Origin: Rebecca billardiae RCC1528 | Lineage: Eukaryota > Haptophyta | NCBI GenBank assembly: GCA_965240325.2 | Contig: OZ251242.1 | Coordinates: 248,001 to 312,000 of the forward strand | Length of the DNA: 64,000 nt | Reading direction: 5' to 3' | Shown here: piece after piece, positions 22,552 through 33,870 of the stretch | How the letters are laid out: each line of letters opens with the position of its first letter | Numbering within the stretch: position 1 is the stretch's first letter | The notes under the pieces: model-generated | The model's database searches: none | The model's input: the letters and a program-made list of their open reading frames with translations, nothing else | Told to the model about the DNA's origin: nothing | Made by a program: the position numbers and the translations under genes

Positions 22552-22601
22552 GTTTGTCTCAAAGTCCCCCCCCCCCCCCCCCCCCCCAAAGTGAGACAAA
22601 C
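22552..22601. repeat. 22-base poly-C tract in the loop of a 10-bp inverted repeat (unit 1 spacer)
   Basis: GTTTGTCTCA (22552-22561) pairs with TGAGACAAAC (22592-22601). Between them is a run of 22 C (22566-22587). It can form a hairpin, an i-motif, or a G-quadruplex on the other strand. It sits about 205 bp upstream of LRR copy 2, and an equivalent lies before copy 3. Confidence 0.85.
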
Positions 22602-22805
22602 TTGATGGTGCTCGTGCTCCTCAACGGCATAGAGTTAGCCCACGAGACTCGCAGCTTGAACTCTTCGTCTGATGCCCTCCACGACGACGTGCGCGAAGGG
22701 CGTGAGCGCCATCGTGGTGGAGCAAGGGGGAGCGCAAAACACGATCCGGGATTTTGTTTAGGCGGCACGCTGTGAAAAGCGAGACCCGCGATCTCGCCAC
22801 GAATT

Positions 22806-24627
22806 ATGGGGCCGCCTCGGTCCGCCGTCGTCACGGCGTGCGGCGTCGTGGCGCTGGTAGTGCTGGGCGCGTGCGCGAGCCTGTTGGCGACGTGGCGCTC
22901 CATCGCGCCCAGGCCGTCGATCCCGGGTGGCTCGCTGACCGTCGCATCGCCTGCAAGCCGCGCCGAGCCGCGCGCGGCGCCGAACGATACGCACGCGGAC
23001 TTGGAAGCGGTCGCCGCCATCCTGGACCTGCACTTGATCAGGATCACCGCAATCGACCGGCTGCTGGACCTAGAGGAGGCCTCCTTCTCGTTCGAGCAGC
23101 TGGACGGGCAAGTGCCCGCGCTCATGCGCTTCATCGAGACGAGCACCAAGCTGAAGAAGATCACGCTCGGGCCGCCCGGCAACGGCACCGAGTGCATGCT
23201 TGTGCTCGCGAACAGGCTCCGGGCCAACTTCCCGCTCAAGCAGCTCAGCCTGAAGTGCGCGCGCGGGACGGCACGCCGAGTCCGCGCGTATGCGCGCGGT
23301 CGACCGCGGAGGGCTGGTGCTGGCTCGTGCCTGACTCAGGGGTGCTCTCCTCCCAACCGCATGCACTGCGCTCGCGCCCTTGCGCCCACCCCGCTGGGGC
23401 ACAGGGAGGGCACGTTCTGGGACGGCTACAACGTCTTAGCGTCGTACCCCGACTTAATGGATGCGCTGAAGACCAACACGGTGCTCGAAGCGATCGAGCT
23501 GGGGTGCGCGCTCCGTGCGGCGCAGGGCTGCGCAGCGCTGCGACACGCCGCGCTGCATGAGTTGCTTTGGTGGGCGGCTGGGATCTTCTCCTGTCCCCTG
23601 GCCTGGTGGGAGCAGGAGCAGGACGGGGGGGAAGTGCGATCACAGCCACGGGCGCGGCAGCTGCCTGGGCACGCCCACTGAGCCGCCCACCTTTCACGGC
23701 ACGCCGCTGCACATGGGTGGCGACGTTGGGCCTACCAGGGGTTGCCCCTTCGACCGCTTTGCTCGCGAATTCATGCCAGCCGTGGACTTGCTGGTAGATG
23801 CGCTTGTGGCCAACACCGCGCTCAAGTCAGTCGACACCGGGTGTGCGCAATCTGCCCCACCGCACGCCACCCGCACCCCTGCCCCTCACGCCATCCCTTC
23901 GCCCCTCTGCCCTCCTATCTGGCAGCATCATCCCAGGCTACGACAGTGACGCGGTGAGTGCGCTGGCGAAGCCGTTCGAGACCAACCGGGTGATCGAGCA
24001 CTTCAGCATGAGGTACGCGCGCCGCGCGTGCTGCCGTGACGTGCGAGGCATGGCGTGGTGCCGTCGGTTTAAACGCGTCGCTGCGTCCGAACGGCCCCAC
24101 GCGCCCCCGACCCAGCGCTTAACCCGATAACCGACCCCTCCTCACTCCTACGCGTGTGCGCCTGCTATCGAAGCCCCAGAGTGATGGGTTGGATTGATGA
24201 CACCGCATACGATCCATGGATCGCTGCATTCAAGATCAACGACGTGCTGCAGGCGGTCGACTTGGGGTACGCGCAGCAGAACGGACGAGGCCCTGCGCGA
24301 CGCGAGCGTCCGCTGCGCGGTCAGCTCCAGACAAGGCTGGGGCACACCGCACTCGCTCCTAGGCAGCGCGCCGCGCCGGCCATGCCCGCAGCCTGCTCAC
24401 TGACCCGGCTTGGCTGCCCTCCGCGCTTCGCCCGCGTACGCGCTCAACGCCCGAACCGCCTCCGCATTCTTCCCCTTACTGCATCTGCCTCGTGCCACAC
24501 CCACAGTCTCGAGTCCGAGAAGGGGGCTACTCTTCACTCGCCAGGTTTCTGCGCTAGCTTGAACCAAGCGTGGCACACGTTTCCTCGCCGTCAGCACGAC
24601 ATCACATGCGACCACTGGCGCCGCTGA
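22806..24627 (+). CDS. membrane-anchored leucine-rich-repeat protein, array copy 2
   Basis: Six-exon model: 22806-23254, 23405-23503, 23739-23840, 23926-24012, 24180-24266, 24507-24627; 314 aa. All junctions are phase 2 with donors GTGCGCG, GTGCGCG, GTGTGCG, GTACGCG, GTACGCG. Exon 1 encodes a short N-terminus, a hydrophobic segment (residues ~8-28, VVTACGVVALVVLGACASLL: uncleaved anchor or signal), then DLEAVAAILDLHLIRIT and LPLKQLSLK-like repeats. Exons 2-5 each end one RNI-type leucine-rich repeat: LMDALKTNTVLEAIELG, LVDALVANTALKSVDTG, LAKPFETNRVIEHFSMR and WIAAFKINDVLQAVDLG. The terminal exon is supported because the indels separating copies are multiples of three. Role unknown; LRR ligand binding at a membrane is inference. 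Confidence 0.72.
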
Positions 24628-24835
24628 ATCAATCCCAGCGCTAAGTCCCACCCACTGCAGCCACCAGCACGCAGGCAGCATATGCCCTCGCCCCGTCGGC
24701 GGCCCGCCGTGGCCCAGGCCTGCGGCGGCGGCGAACCGTCCGCGCGACTACGCTCTGGCGACTGGCGGTGGACTGGCTCGGGGCATGCCGTCACCCGCGG
24801 CGCCACTCGTTCAGCAAATGTTGCGCTGATCTGCT

Positions 24836-25275
24836 TAGAGGGGTCAGAGCCCCACTGGGGGGTGCGTGGCCCAAAATCCAACTTCCTGCCGTCTTGAGAT
24901 GAGGCTCTCAAACTTCGGGATGTCAATCATTATTGGCGCCTGAAATGACCTGGGGTCACGCTGACAAGTTTTGCGAAAAAATGTCGTCACATACTGGAGA
25001 TATACGACCTCAATCTCGACGACGCGATCTCGGCAACATTAGTAGGGGAGATACACGATCTCCAAGGTGATCTCGCTATTTGCACCAGAATCGCACCGTC
25101 TAGATCACATTTTGGCAGTCTGAAATTGGCATAGGCGGATTCTACACCCTGGAATTAAGCCTAAACGAACTTAAACGGACTCAAACAGTTAGAAACCGAG
25201 GAGATATTTCATATTTCGATATTTCGGGAGATTGTGTCACTCGGGAGTGTAACGGTCGGAGCTCTGACCCCACTA
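24836..25275. mobile_element. 440-bp MITE in unit 2
   Basis: Same termini and the same TGATCTGCT duplication (24827-24835 and 25276-25284) as the unit 1 copy, at the homologous position. The insertion therefore predates the duplication or conversion that made units 1 and 2 alike. Confidence 0.88.
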
Positions 25276-25893
25276 TGATCTGCTGAGGCGCGCGCATCAG
25301 CATCAGCATATTATTATTGCTGATGACGCCGCGGACTCGAGGAGTCGATCGTCACGACAGCATGTAACGTCATCATGCTGACGACTGCTACAGGTCGATG
25401 AGGGCAGAATAGGAGACAGAGGGCACTGTCTTTGAGACAAAGGCGGCGGCCCCGAGTGGCACGGCACTGGCGGCCCACAGTGTCACTGAGTCACTGAGTG
25501 CTCGGGGGCACAGTGGGCGTGGTGCATGGCGCCCGCCTCGCACGCGCTACAGCGCCCGGTGAGGTGGACGCAAGTCTGTCGAGGCGCGTCACATGTGTGC
25601 CCAAGGTGCATGCCTGGCACCTCCGCTCGTTTGCCGGCCGCTCCGCTGCCCATGCCTGGCCTGCATGCACCCGAAACGTAGCCGCCAAACGTGCCCCGCC
25701 ACTGTGAGACGCCCGCGAACCGCGATGCACGGTGCCCTTCAGTGACGTGAGCAAGGTAGTCTACTACTGCAAGGGGGCGCCAGCCTGACGGCTGGCCATG
25801 CCATGGGAGGTAGTAGGGACGTCAGACACGCGCCAAGAGCCCATGGGAAGCTTGCTCTCCCCAGTTGATGAGCTCGTCGGGCGTGCGCACGCG

Positions 25894-25947
25894 GTTTGTC
25901 TCAAAGTCCCCCCCCCCCCCCCCCCCCCCCCCCAAAGTGAGACAAAC
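25894..25947. repeat. 26-base poly-C tract in the loop of a 10-bp inverted repeat (unit 2 spacer)
   Basis: The same GTTTGTCTCA/TGAGACAAAC arms as in unit 1, but the C-run (25908-25933) is 26 long instead of 22, showing length instability. Confidence 0.85.
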
Positions 25948-26116
25948 TTGATGGTGCTCGTGCTCCTCAACGGCATAGAGTTAGCCCACGAGACTCGCAG
26001 CTTGAACTCTTCGTCTGATGCCCTCCACGACGACGTGCGCGAAGGGCGTGAGCGCCATCGTGGTGGAGCAAGGGGGAGCGCAAAACACGATCCGGGATTT
26101 TGTTTAGGCGGCACGC

Positions 26117-27963
26117 TGTGAAAAGCGAGACCCGCGATCTCGCCACGAATTATGGGGCCGCCTCGGTCCGCCGTCGTCACGGCGTGCGGCGTCGTGGCGC
26201 TGGTAGTGCTGGGCGCGTGCGCGAGCCTGTTGGCGACGTGGCGCTCCATCGCGCCCAGGCCGTCGATCCCGGGTGGCTCGCTGACCGTCGCATCGCCTGC
26301 AAGCCGCGCCGAGCCGCGCGCGGCGCCGAACGATACGCACGCGGACTTGGAAGCGGTCGCCGCCATCCTGGACCTGCACTTGATCAGGATCACCGCAATC
26401 GACCAGCTGCTGGACCTAGAGGAGGCCTCCTTCTCGTTCGAGCAGCTGGACGGGCAAGTGCCCGCGCTCATGCGCTTCATCGAGACGAGCACCAAGCTGA
26501 AGAAGATCACGCTCGGGCCGCCCGGCAACGGCACCGAGTGCATGCTTGTGCTCGCGAACAGGCTCCGGGCCAACTTCCCGCTCAAGCAGCTCAGCCTGAA
26601 GTGCGCGCGCGGGACGGCACGCCGAGTCCGCGCGTATGCGCGCGGTCGACCGCGGAGGGCTGGTGCTGGCTCGTGCCTGACTCAGGGGTGCTCTCCTCCC
26701 AACCGCATGCACGGCGCTCGCGCCCTTGCGCCCACCCCGCTGGGGCACAGGGAGGGCACGTTCTGGGACGGCTACAACGTCTTAGCGTCGTACCCCGACT
26801 TAATGGATGCGCTGAAGACCAACACGGTGCTCGAAGCGATCGAGCTGGGGTGCGCGCTCCGTGCGGCGCAGGGCTGCGCAGCGCTGCGACACGCCGCGCT
26901 GCATGAGTTGCTTTGGTGGGCGGCTGGGATCTTCTCTCCTGTCCCCTGGCCTGGTGGGAGCAGGAGCAGGACGGGGGGGAAGTGCGATCACAGCCACGGG
27001 CGCGGCAGCTGCCTGGGCACGCCCACTGAGCCGCCCACCTTTCACGGCACGCCGCTGCACATGGGCGGCGACGTTGGGCCTACCAGGGGTTGCCCCTTCG
27101 ACCGCTTTGCTCGCGAATTCATGCCAGCCGTGGACTTGCTGGTAGATGCGCTTGTGGCCAACACCGCGCTCAAGTCAGTCGACACCGGGTGTGCGCAATC
27201 TGCCCCACCGCACGCCACCCGCACCCCTGCCCCTCACGCCATCCCTTCGCCCCTCTGCCCTCCTATCTGGCAGCATCATCCCAGGCTACGACAGTGACGC
27301 GGTGAGTGCGCTGGCGAAGCCGTTCGAGACCAACCGGGTGATCGAGCACTTCAGCATGAGGTACGCGCGCCGCGCGTGCTGCCGTGACGTGCGAGGCATG
27401 GCGTGGTGCCGTCGGTTTAAACGCGTCGCTGCGTCCGAACGGCCCCACGCGCCCCCGACCCAGCGCTTAACCCGATAACCGACCCCTCCTCACTCCTACG
27501 CGTGTGCGCCTGCTATCGAAGCCCCAGAGTGATGGGTTGGATTGATGACACCGCATACGATCCATGGATCGCTGCATTCAAGATCAACGACGTGCTGCAG
27601 GCGGTCGACTTGGGGTACGCGCAGCAGAACGGACGAGGCCCTGCGCGACGCGAGCGTCCGCTGCGCGGTCAGCTCCAGACAAGGCTGGGGCACACCGCAC
27701 TCGCTCCTAGGCAGCGCGCCGCGCCGGCCATGCCCGCAGCCTGCTCACTGACCCGGCTTGGCTGCCCTCCGCGCTTCGCCCGCGTACGCGCTCAACGCCC
27801 GAACCGCCTCCGCATTCCTCCCCTTTCTGCATCTGCCTCGTGCCACACCCACAGCCTCGAGGAGCAGCCTCACTCGCCAGATTTCTGCGCTCGCGTGAAC
27901 CAAGCGTGGAACACGTTTCCTCGCCGTCAGCACGACATCGCATGCAACCACTGGCGCCGCTGA
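26117..27963 (+). repeat. tandem array unit 3, coding part (spacer disrupted)
   Basis: Near-identical to unit 2 to about 27815, then diverging. Weaker similarity to the unit 1 spacer continues to ~28110. It resumes only at ~29605-29745, where text such as GAGTCGATCGTCACG and CATGTAACGTCATCATGCTG matches 21990-22045. Confidence 0.85.
26152..27963 (+). CDS. membrane-anchored leucine-rich-repeat protein, array copy 3
   Basis: Six exons: 26152-26600, 26751-26849, 27087-27188, 27274-27360, 27528-27614, 27855-27963; 310 aa, the same architecture as copy 2. Exons 1-5 encode almost the same residues as copy 2; one difference is ITAIDQLLDL here versus ITAIDRLLDL. The last exon is 12 bp shorter (LEEQPHSPDFC instead of LESEKGATLHSPGFC) and remains in frame to the same CNHWRR/CDHWRR ending, which supports this exon as coding. 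An unspliced reading is open to 27297 because introns 1 to 3 happen to lack stops. Confidence 0.72.
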
Positions 27964-29886
27964 ATGAATCCCGGAGTCCCAGCGGCACGGCAGCCACAGG
28001 CAGGCAGCAGATGCCCTTGGCCGGGCCTGGGCCGCAGCGGCGGCGTCAGTCGACTCCGACGACGCTCTGGCCGCGGCAGACTGGCGTGGGACTAGCTGGA
28101 GAGCTGGGCATGCCACCAACCGGTCCAGACCTCGGGATTTGCCAGCCCAAACCCAAAACTCTCCTCAGGCTTGCAAACCAAGCCCCCCAAAACCCCTCGC
28201 GCGGCGAAAGGCACCGTCCCTTAGGAGTCGATGCCTTCCGGGAGCTCTTTGAATACGCGTTGCGCGATGCGCGGGCACTCCCGGACAGCCGCCGCCAAGA
28301 AGGCCAGCTGCGCGCGCCCTCCTCGGTCGTCCGCCGCGGCGCGTGCGCGTCGAGGCGCATGACGGGCTTTGCCGTGCACGTCGTGCCCGTGCGCGCGGCT
28401 CATGCACGTCTCACGACCGAGATGCATGTCTTGCGCGCCCTCCTTTGGCTCGCACTGCGGTCTCCTCGTCGACAGCCTTGTGATCACGCGCGCCGCCATT
28501 TCAACCGGTTGCTGGCCTGCCAGCTGTCGAGCGTGCGTGTGCGGTCTGATCGATGTCGGCATGGCTGCCGGCGAAGCAGTGATGTTGAGTACACCCATAC
28601 CCATCTCGCAGAAGCGAAAAAGCTGACCTTTGAATGCCCCAGGGGCGCACGCGTGCCCATCACGCTCGTCGGACAGGCCTTCTCCAGAACTGCGCTTGCC
28701 ATCCGGCAGGTCTCTGCGCGCGGAGAGGGCGGCGAGGGCGTCGACGAGGCGGCACGATTGCTGCCTACGGGTCTTCTGGCTCCCACAAAGTGCCCGCGCA
28801 CGGCTGTCACGCCCGCATGCGGCCTTGGGAGCGCTGCGCAGGCGGGCCCTCGCGTCGCCCAGTGCTCGCCATCCCGTTTTGGGGGGCTTGGTTTGCAAGC
28901 CTCAGGAGAGTTTCCGGGTGGAAATCGGGGCGCCGCGCTCCCGGACTCAGCTGAACGCCGCCGCCGCCGCCACCTCGCTCGCGCCTACCGCCGCCAGGGC
29001 GAGGCCGCGCGACGTCCAGTAGAGCTTCCGATGGGACGCAGCGGGGCGGTAGCGAGGCTGCGAACTACTGTAGCATGCGTGTGGCGCAGCGCTTTGCGCC
29101 CTCGCACCTCGAAGGTCAGCTTGAGGCCCGCGCGAGCGCGAGCTTGCGCCGCCGCCACATTCTGCAAGTGACATGGGCGCCTTGCCTCCCGAGGCAGCAG
29201 AGAGGCACGCACGCGCGGGAAGCCGCTGGGCACCATGGCGCGCGTCTACGACCGTACTGTAACATGGCTCACGCCTTCCTGGGATGCGCGCCTCGGGTTG
29301 CTCTCAGCGCGCGCATACTTTGCGGGGATGACAGCACGGCTAAAGTGAGAGGCGGCGCACACGTCCGTGCGGGCTCAAGGCGCGGAGAAGATGGGCAGAC
29401 GCGAGTCGCCCGGTGCAGGGCGGCGCAGAAAGGCGCTATGCCTCTGCACGACGGCGTGCGCCATCGCCGCGTGCACGTCTACGACCACGGCGGCGCGGCA
29501 GCCGGCGGCGCCTCGCGGCGGATGGCTGTGGCGGCGCACGCGGCGCACGCGGCGGGTTTTGAATTTCCGAGTTTCCCAAATCCTGAGGTCTGGACCGGTT
29601 GGAGGCATCACCCGCGCCGTTCAGCAGCGCTGGTCTGCTGAGGCGCGCGCAACCCGCGCATCCGCAGCGCATTGTCGTTCGTCATGGACGGGACTCGATG
29701 AGTCGATCGTCACGCCATGTAACGTCATCATGCTGACGACTGAGGCGCTGTGTTAATTAATAACGCGGCCTGTCGCCTATAGTAGTATTTAGCCGTTGAC
29801 GAACCACTGCTGGAGCTGGAGCCCATTGTCAGGACCGCGCGCCCGACCGAAGGTGCTGCGCATCAGCTCGCCGCGCGCGAGCAGCC
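27964..29886. other. disrupted spacer of unit 3; no gene recognised
   Basis: Holds a 1.5-kb insertion with nested inverted arms (28110-29608) and the resumed unit spacer (about 29605-29745). A minus-strand frame at 28221-28898 lacks any recognised family and is not called. Confidence 0.5.
28110..29608. mobile_element. 1.5-kb insertion with nested inverted repeats in unit 3
   Basis: Outer arms 28110-28141 and 29577-29608 are reverse complements (32 bp, two mismatches, core CCAACCGGTCCAGACCTC). A second pair, 28156-28193 and 28876-28913 (38 bp, one mismatch, core GGCTTGCAAACCAAGCCCCC), lies inside. This suggests a foldback element or one transposon inserted in another. No transposase was recognised. 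Confidence 0.6.
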
Positions 29887-31400
29887 ATGCGGTCCAACCT
29901 CGCGGCGCTCGGCGCGCTACTCCTGCTCGCGGCGCAAGCGCACGCGCTCGCCGGCTTCGGCTCGCGCGCCCGGCCGGCTGGCCGCGCCACCGCGCGCATG
30001 GCGGCACCCTCGCCCCTCGCCGCGCTCGCCAGCGCGTTTGGCAACGCCGTGAGTCAGCTCGGCGTGAGCGCGCCGGGCGCGGCGGCGCCCAGCCCGCCCG
30101 CCGTGCAGCGGCTGCTCGAGCTGGTCAAGGCGGGCGCGGAGCGCGAGGCGATCGAGGCGGCGATTGACGAGCTCCCCCCTTCCCCGCCCGCCGCCGCCAT
30201 CGACGGCCGCTGGCAGCTCGAGTGGACGTCGGAGAAGGAGGTGAACTTCCTTCGCGAAAAGGGCCTTTTTGGAACGCCGTGCGTCGGCGTGGTGCAGGAC
30301 GTGCGACTCGAGGCGGGCGCGCTGGAGAACCTGGTGCTCTTCGAGGACGGCTGCCTCCGCGTCGGCTCCACCGCCGCGCGCGCCGACTCCGACCCGAGCG
30401 GCCGCCGGGTCGACTTCAAGTTTGGCACGTGCGCCGTGCGGCGCGGCGGTCTTGAGCTCCCACTTCCGCCGGTGGGCGAGGGCTGGTTCGAGACGGTGTA
30501 CGTGGACGGGCGCGTGCGCGTCTCGCGCGACGTGCGCGGGGACTCGTCGGTCTCCACGTACCTCGGCCCCACCGAGCTCTTCTCCACCGACGACGCCGAC
30601 CTCGACGCCGAGCGCGCGGTCGCGCTGCTCAAGCGCGCGGCGGCGACGCGAGCGGTCGGCGGCGACGCGGTCGTCGGCGCCCTGCTGGCGCTGGAGCGGC
30701 GGATGCGGGAGGCGTCGAAGGCGGACGCGGGCGTGGCGAGCGCGCAGCTGCAGGCGCTGGATGGCGCGTGGCGCCTCGTCTTCACCACCGGCACCATCGA
30801 CACGCAGAAGGCGACCGGCCAGCGTGCGCGCACCGCGCGCACCGCGCGCACCGCGCGCACCGCGCGCCGCGCGCCGCCGCGCCACGCCGCGCGCCTCTGC
30901 GGTCGCGCCTCGCGAGCCGCGCCTCGCGACGGCTCACGCAGCCGCGGCCGGCGTTCGTCGCCCCCGCGCGCGCCGCAGGCATCAACTACTTCCCGGTCAA
31001 GGCGGTGCAGACCTTCGACACCGCGCCCAGCCCGATGGCCATCTCGAACGGCATCTTCCTCAGCGAGGCGGACGGCGCGAAACCGCTTGTGCGCTTCTTC
31101 GGCCCGTTCGAATGGCTCCCCTCCGCGGGCGGGATGCGCAGGCTCGAGTTCGACTTCGACCGGATCGAGCTGCTCGGCGGCGCGGCGAAGTTCGACCTCG
31201 GCCGCGGCAAGGCGGCCGAGCTCGGCGCCAAGTCGGGCCTCGGCAGCAAGAACAACGAGGAGCGGCTGCAGAAGGGTCAGAAGCCCTTCTTCGCGTGGGC
31301 GTACGCAGACGGCGAGATCGCGACCGCGCGAGGCGGCGGCGGCGGCATCGCGCTCTGGCGGCGGACCGTGTCGCCGGACGCGCCGGCTGGCGCGGACTGA
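29887..31400 (+). CDS. plastid-targeted PAP/fibrillin-type lipid-associated protein
   Basis: Two exons, 29887-30823 and 30979-31400; intron 30824-30978 (GTGCGCGC...CGCAG, phase 1); 452 aa. The N-terminus MRSNLAALGALLLLAAQAHA is a signal peptide, followed by a basic transit-like stretch (FGSRARPAGRATARMAAP), i.e. bipartite targeting to a secondary plastid. Two fibrillin-like regions follow. One (about residues 105-250) starts at IDGRWQLEWTSEKEVNFLRE. The second (about 290-450) starts at LDGAWRLVFTTGTIDTQKAT and continues over the splice into INYFPVKAVQTFDTAPSPMA and FFGPFEWLPSAGGMRRLEFD. Fibrillins (plastid-lipid-associated proteins) bind lipids on plastoglobules and thylakoids. The splice is strongly supported because it restores the domain. 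Confidence 0.85.
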
Positions 31401-31751
31401 GCGCGGCGCGGCGCCGTCGCAGGTGCAGGCGGCACGTGGCACGTGTCGTCGTCGTCGATCATCGGCGCTATAACTTCGTTACACTGCGCGCGCTTAATTA
31501 CTTCGTCGTCAAGCTGGCGCCTGGCGGTGTCGTCGCGTGCCCGCATCATGCGCGCGCGTGACATACGACGACGACAGCAGTCATCACGACGACATCAGTC
31601 ATCACGGCGGCGCGCGGCGCAGTATCATAGCAGCAGGCGGTACTCGGCATCACGGCAGCAGCGGCGGCGCCGGGCCCAGCAGCCTATACGGCACGTCCAG
31701 CGCGCGGATCGGACGGGGATCGCCGCGCGCATCAACTCGCTCCGTTATTAC

Positions 31752-31844
<93 letters not shown>
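31401..31844. other. intergenic spacer ending in a long TA microsatellite
   Basis: Downstream of the fibrillin gene. About 85 bp of uninterrupted TA lie at roughly 31755-31841. Open frames reading IYIYIY across it are artefacts. Confidence 0.8.
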
Positions 31845-33807
31845 TAAACTTTTCTGAGGATAGCGCACCAGCTAAATCCCTTGACCGTCATCCGGGCCGA
31901 AGTGGCGCAAAATGGCGGATGCCCCCTTTGGACGCCCTTCCGCGCCTTCGAGCGGCTCGTGCGCGTCGGGAAGTGCGCCGAAGCGTATCCGGAGCATGCT
32001 CCATCGACGCGTCGCACTGCCGGGCCCTCGCATGCGAGCCCATGCCGACGTCTGAGTGCGCCTCGCTGCGCACGGTACAGCTTGACGGTACATGGCACGA
32101 TTGGGGCCGCGAGCAGCCTCGTGCGCGCGACCGAGCCAGAGGTGGTCGTCAAGAGTAGCACGAGCGGCGGCACACGAGCGGGGCTGGTCGTTGCCGAATA
32201 TCTGACGCACCAATCGACCTCGCCCAGCGCCATCTGCTCGTTTGTGCACGTGTTGGAAAGGATGAGCAGCTGCGTGCAAACGCCGAGCGCGCAGATGAGG
32301 CGTGGGCGAGCGAAGGGGCGGCGAGGGCCGGCGCGTGCGCGCGCGTAAATTCGAGCCTCCCCATACGCATCGAAACACACCGCGCTCGCTCGTCGAGCTG
32401 CGCACGGGTATCGGTGCGCGCGCGCCAACGCGGCGCGCCGTGCACGCGCCCGGCGAACGCACACCTGCTCGCGCGCGCACGCGCACGTGATGGACCGAGG
32501 AGGTCGCGCGAGCATGCGCGATGTGTCTGGATGGAGCGTGTATGAGGTGTAGGCTGCGCTCCGCACGCGCTCCGCCACCGTGCACCGCGCTGCCCCTCGT
32601 CCACGCGATCGCCGCCGAGCCCAGATTCAAACGCGCGCGAGCCCGCGAGCGCGCCTCCGAGCAGCGCTTGCAGCGATCGTGTCGAAGGCTTGGCGAGAGG
32701 CAGATGTGCATGGCAAGTAGCGCAATGGGGGTGCCCATCACGCACACACACCCGCGCACGCTCGCTGCACCACCTCGTCGTGCCCACATTCAGCGCGCGG
32801 GGCGCACTTTGCGCCTCGAGCAGCTGCCGAGCGGCTCCCGCGCGCGGCGCGCGCGGCGAGTAGAACTCAGCCAATGGTCCGAGGGCGAGCCGGCCGAGCG
32901 TCGTGCGTGACGCACATGGACCTGGTGCAACGCCGCGTACCACTCGCAGCCACCATCGCGCCCGTACCAGCGAGCTGTGGCCGCCGCCGACACCCCAAAG
33001 CAGCCCAGCCGTCAGCACGCGACAGCCGACGAGCGCGCGACGCGCGCGTGCACCACCGTGATGAGCACGGATGAGCGCGCGCGCCCGTGTCGTAGCTCAG
33101 GTGGGGTCCCCCGATCGCACGCACCACCGCGCTGCCACGCCTTCGACCATCTTGTGTCACCACGCGGGCACACGCCGGGCAGGCGGCGGGGGCAGCCCGC
33201 TCGGCAAACGGTCAGCGCGCAGCGAGGATGGAGTCCGGCGAGGGGCGACCGGAGTGTCCGGCGCGACGGAGATGGTCCACGCCGTGGTCGCCGACGCGAT
33301 CCTCACCACCTCCGAGGCCGTGGTGGCCGCCCGGGAGAAGGAATGCTCCCAGTCGCACCCTTTGCAGTGCTCCTTTGCGCGTGCACGCAACGGCGAGGAG
33401 CGGAAGCGTTAGAGGGCATTTTTTGTGCAGTTCAGGCGTTCTTTCCCCAAAATGTAGAATGCGCGGAGAAGTGCCTTCTAACGATTTTCGTGTGCAGCCG
33501 TGCCGCGCGCGCGAGGAAGGCCACATGCGGCTCCTTGCACATCTGCTGCAGATCGGCTCGTGCTCGGCGAGCGCGGCGAGGAGGAAGGTGCGCGCTCGCG
33601 AGCTGGCGCACCTGGGAGACCTCGCGGCCTCCGAACAGAAAGAGCGCGTCGAGCGCAACGCCGCAGGTCGCACGGTCGCGATCTCGCGAGAGCGGTGGTG
33701 CGAGGGCGGGCCTCGCCATCGCGCGTTTCTGCGTCCAAACGCGGCCTCCGTGAAATCCGGATGACGGTCAAGGGATTTTGCTGGTGCGCTATCCTCAGAA
33801 AAGTTTA
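31845..33807. mobile_element. 1.96-kb element with 51-bp terminal inverted repeats inside TA microsatellites
   Basis: Bases 31845-31895 and 33757-33807 are reverse complements with a single mismatch (core GAGGATAGCGCACCAGC). Both outer sides are TA-repeat DNA (to the left ~31755-31841, to the right ~33817-33869), as expected for insertion at TA within a microsatellite. The interior is GC-rich with several overlapping frames on both strands, but no transposase motif was recognised, so it is probably non-autonomous or decayed. Confidence 0.8.
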
Positions 33808-33816
33808 CACATATAA

Positions 33817-33870
<54 letters not shown>

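Larger units (their letters stand above)
19460..22770 (+). repeat. tandem array unit 1 (3311 bp)
   Basis: The unit begins TGTGAAAAGCGAGACCCGCG, as do units 2 (22771) and 3 (26117). From the last exon to the end it is nearly identical to unit 2, while the middle exons differ by substitutions and small indels. Each unit has one LRR gene plus ~1.5 kb of spacer. Confidence 0.9.
21286..22805. other. spacer of array unit 1 and upstream region of LRR copy 2
   Basis: Contains the 440-bp miniature transposon at 21494-21933 and, 200 bp before the next start codon, a poly-C hairpin (22552-22601). Minus-strand frames here and in the next spacer run through the poly-C tract and the antisense of exon 1 and are not credible genes. 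Confidence 0.65.
22771..26116 (+). repeat. tandem array unit 2 (3346 bp)
   Basis: Nearly identical to unit 3 across the gene and to unit 1 across the spacer. It starts at TGTGAAAAGCGAGACC. Confidence 0.9.
24628..26151. other. spacer of array unit 2 and upstream region of LRR copy 3
   Basis: Same content as the unit 1 spacer: MITE at 24836-25275 and poly-C hairpin at 25894-25947. No gene. Confidence 0.65.

Noticed and set aside
22559-23239. Minus-strand frame conserved in units 1 to 3 (226-273 codons)
   Set aside because: It reads antisense through LRR exon 1 and the poly-C tract. Length changes of the tract are not multiples of three, and conservation is explained by recent duplication.
19460-29745. 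CRISPR or rDNA-type array
   Set aside because: The units are 3.3 kb, gene-bearing and only three in number; there are no short spacers or rRNA signatures.
31443-31857. Frames encoding long Ile-Tyr repeats
   Set aside because: Direct translation of the TA microsatellite.
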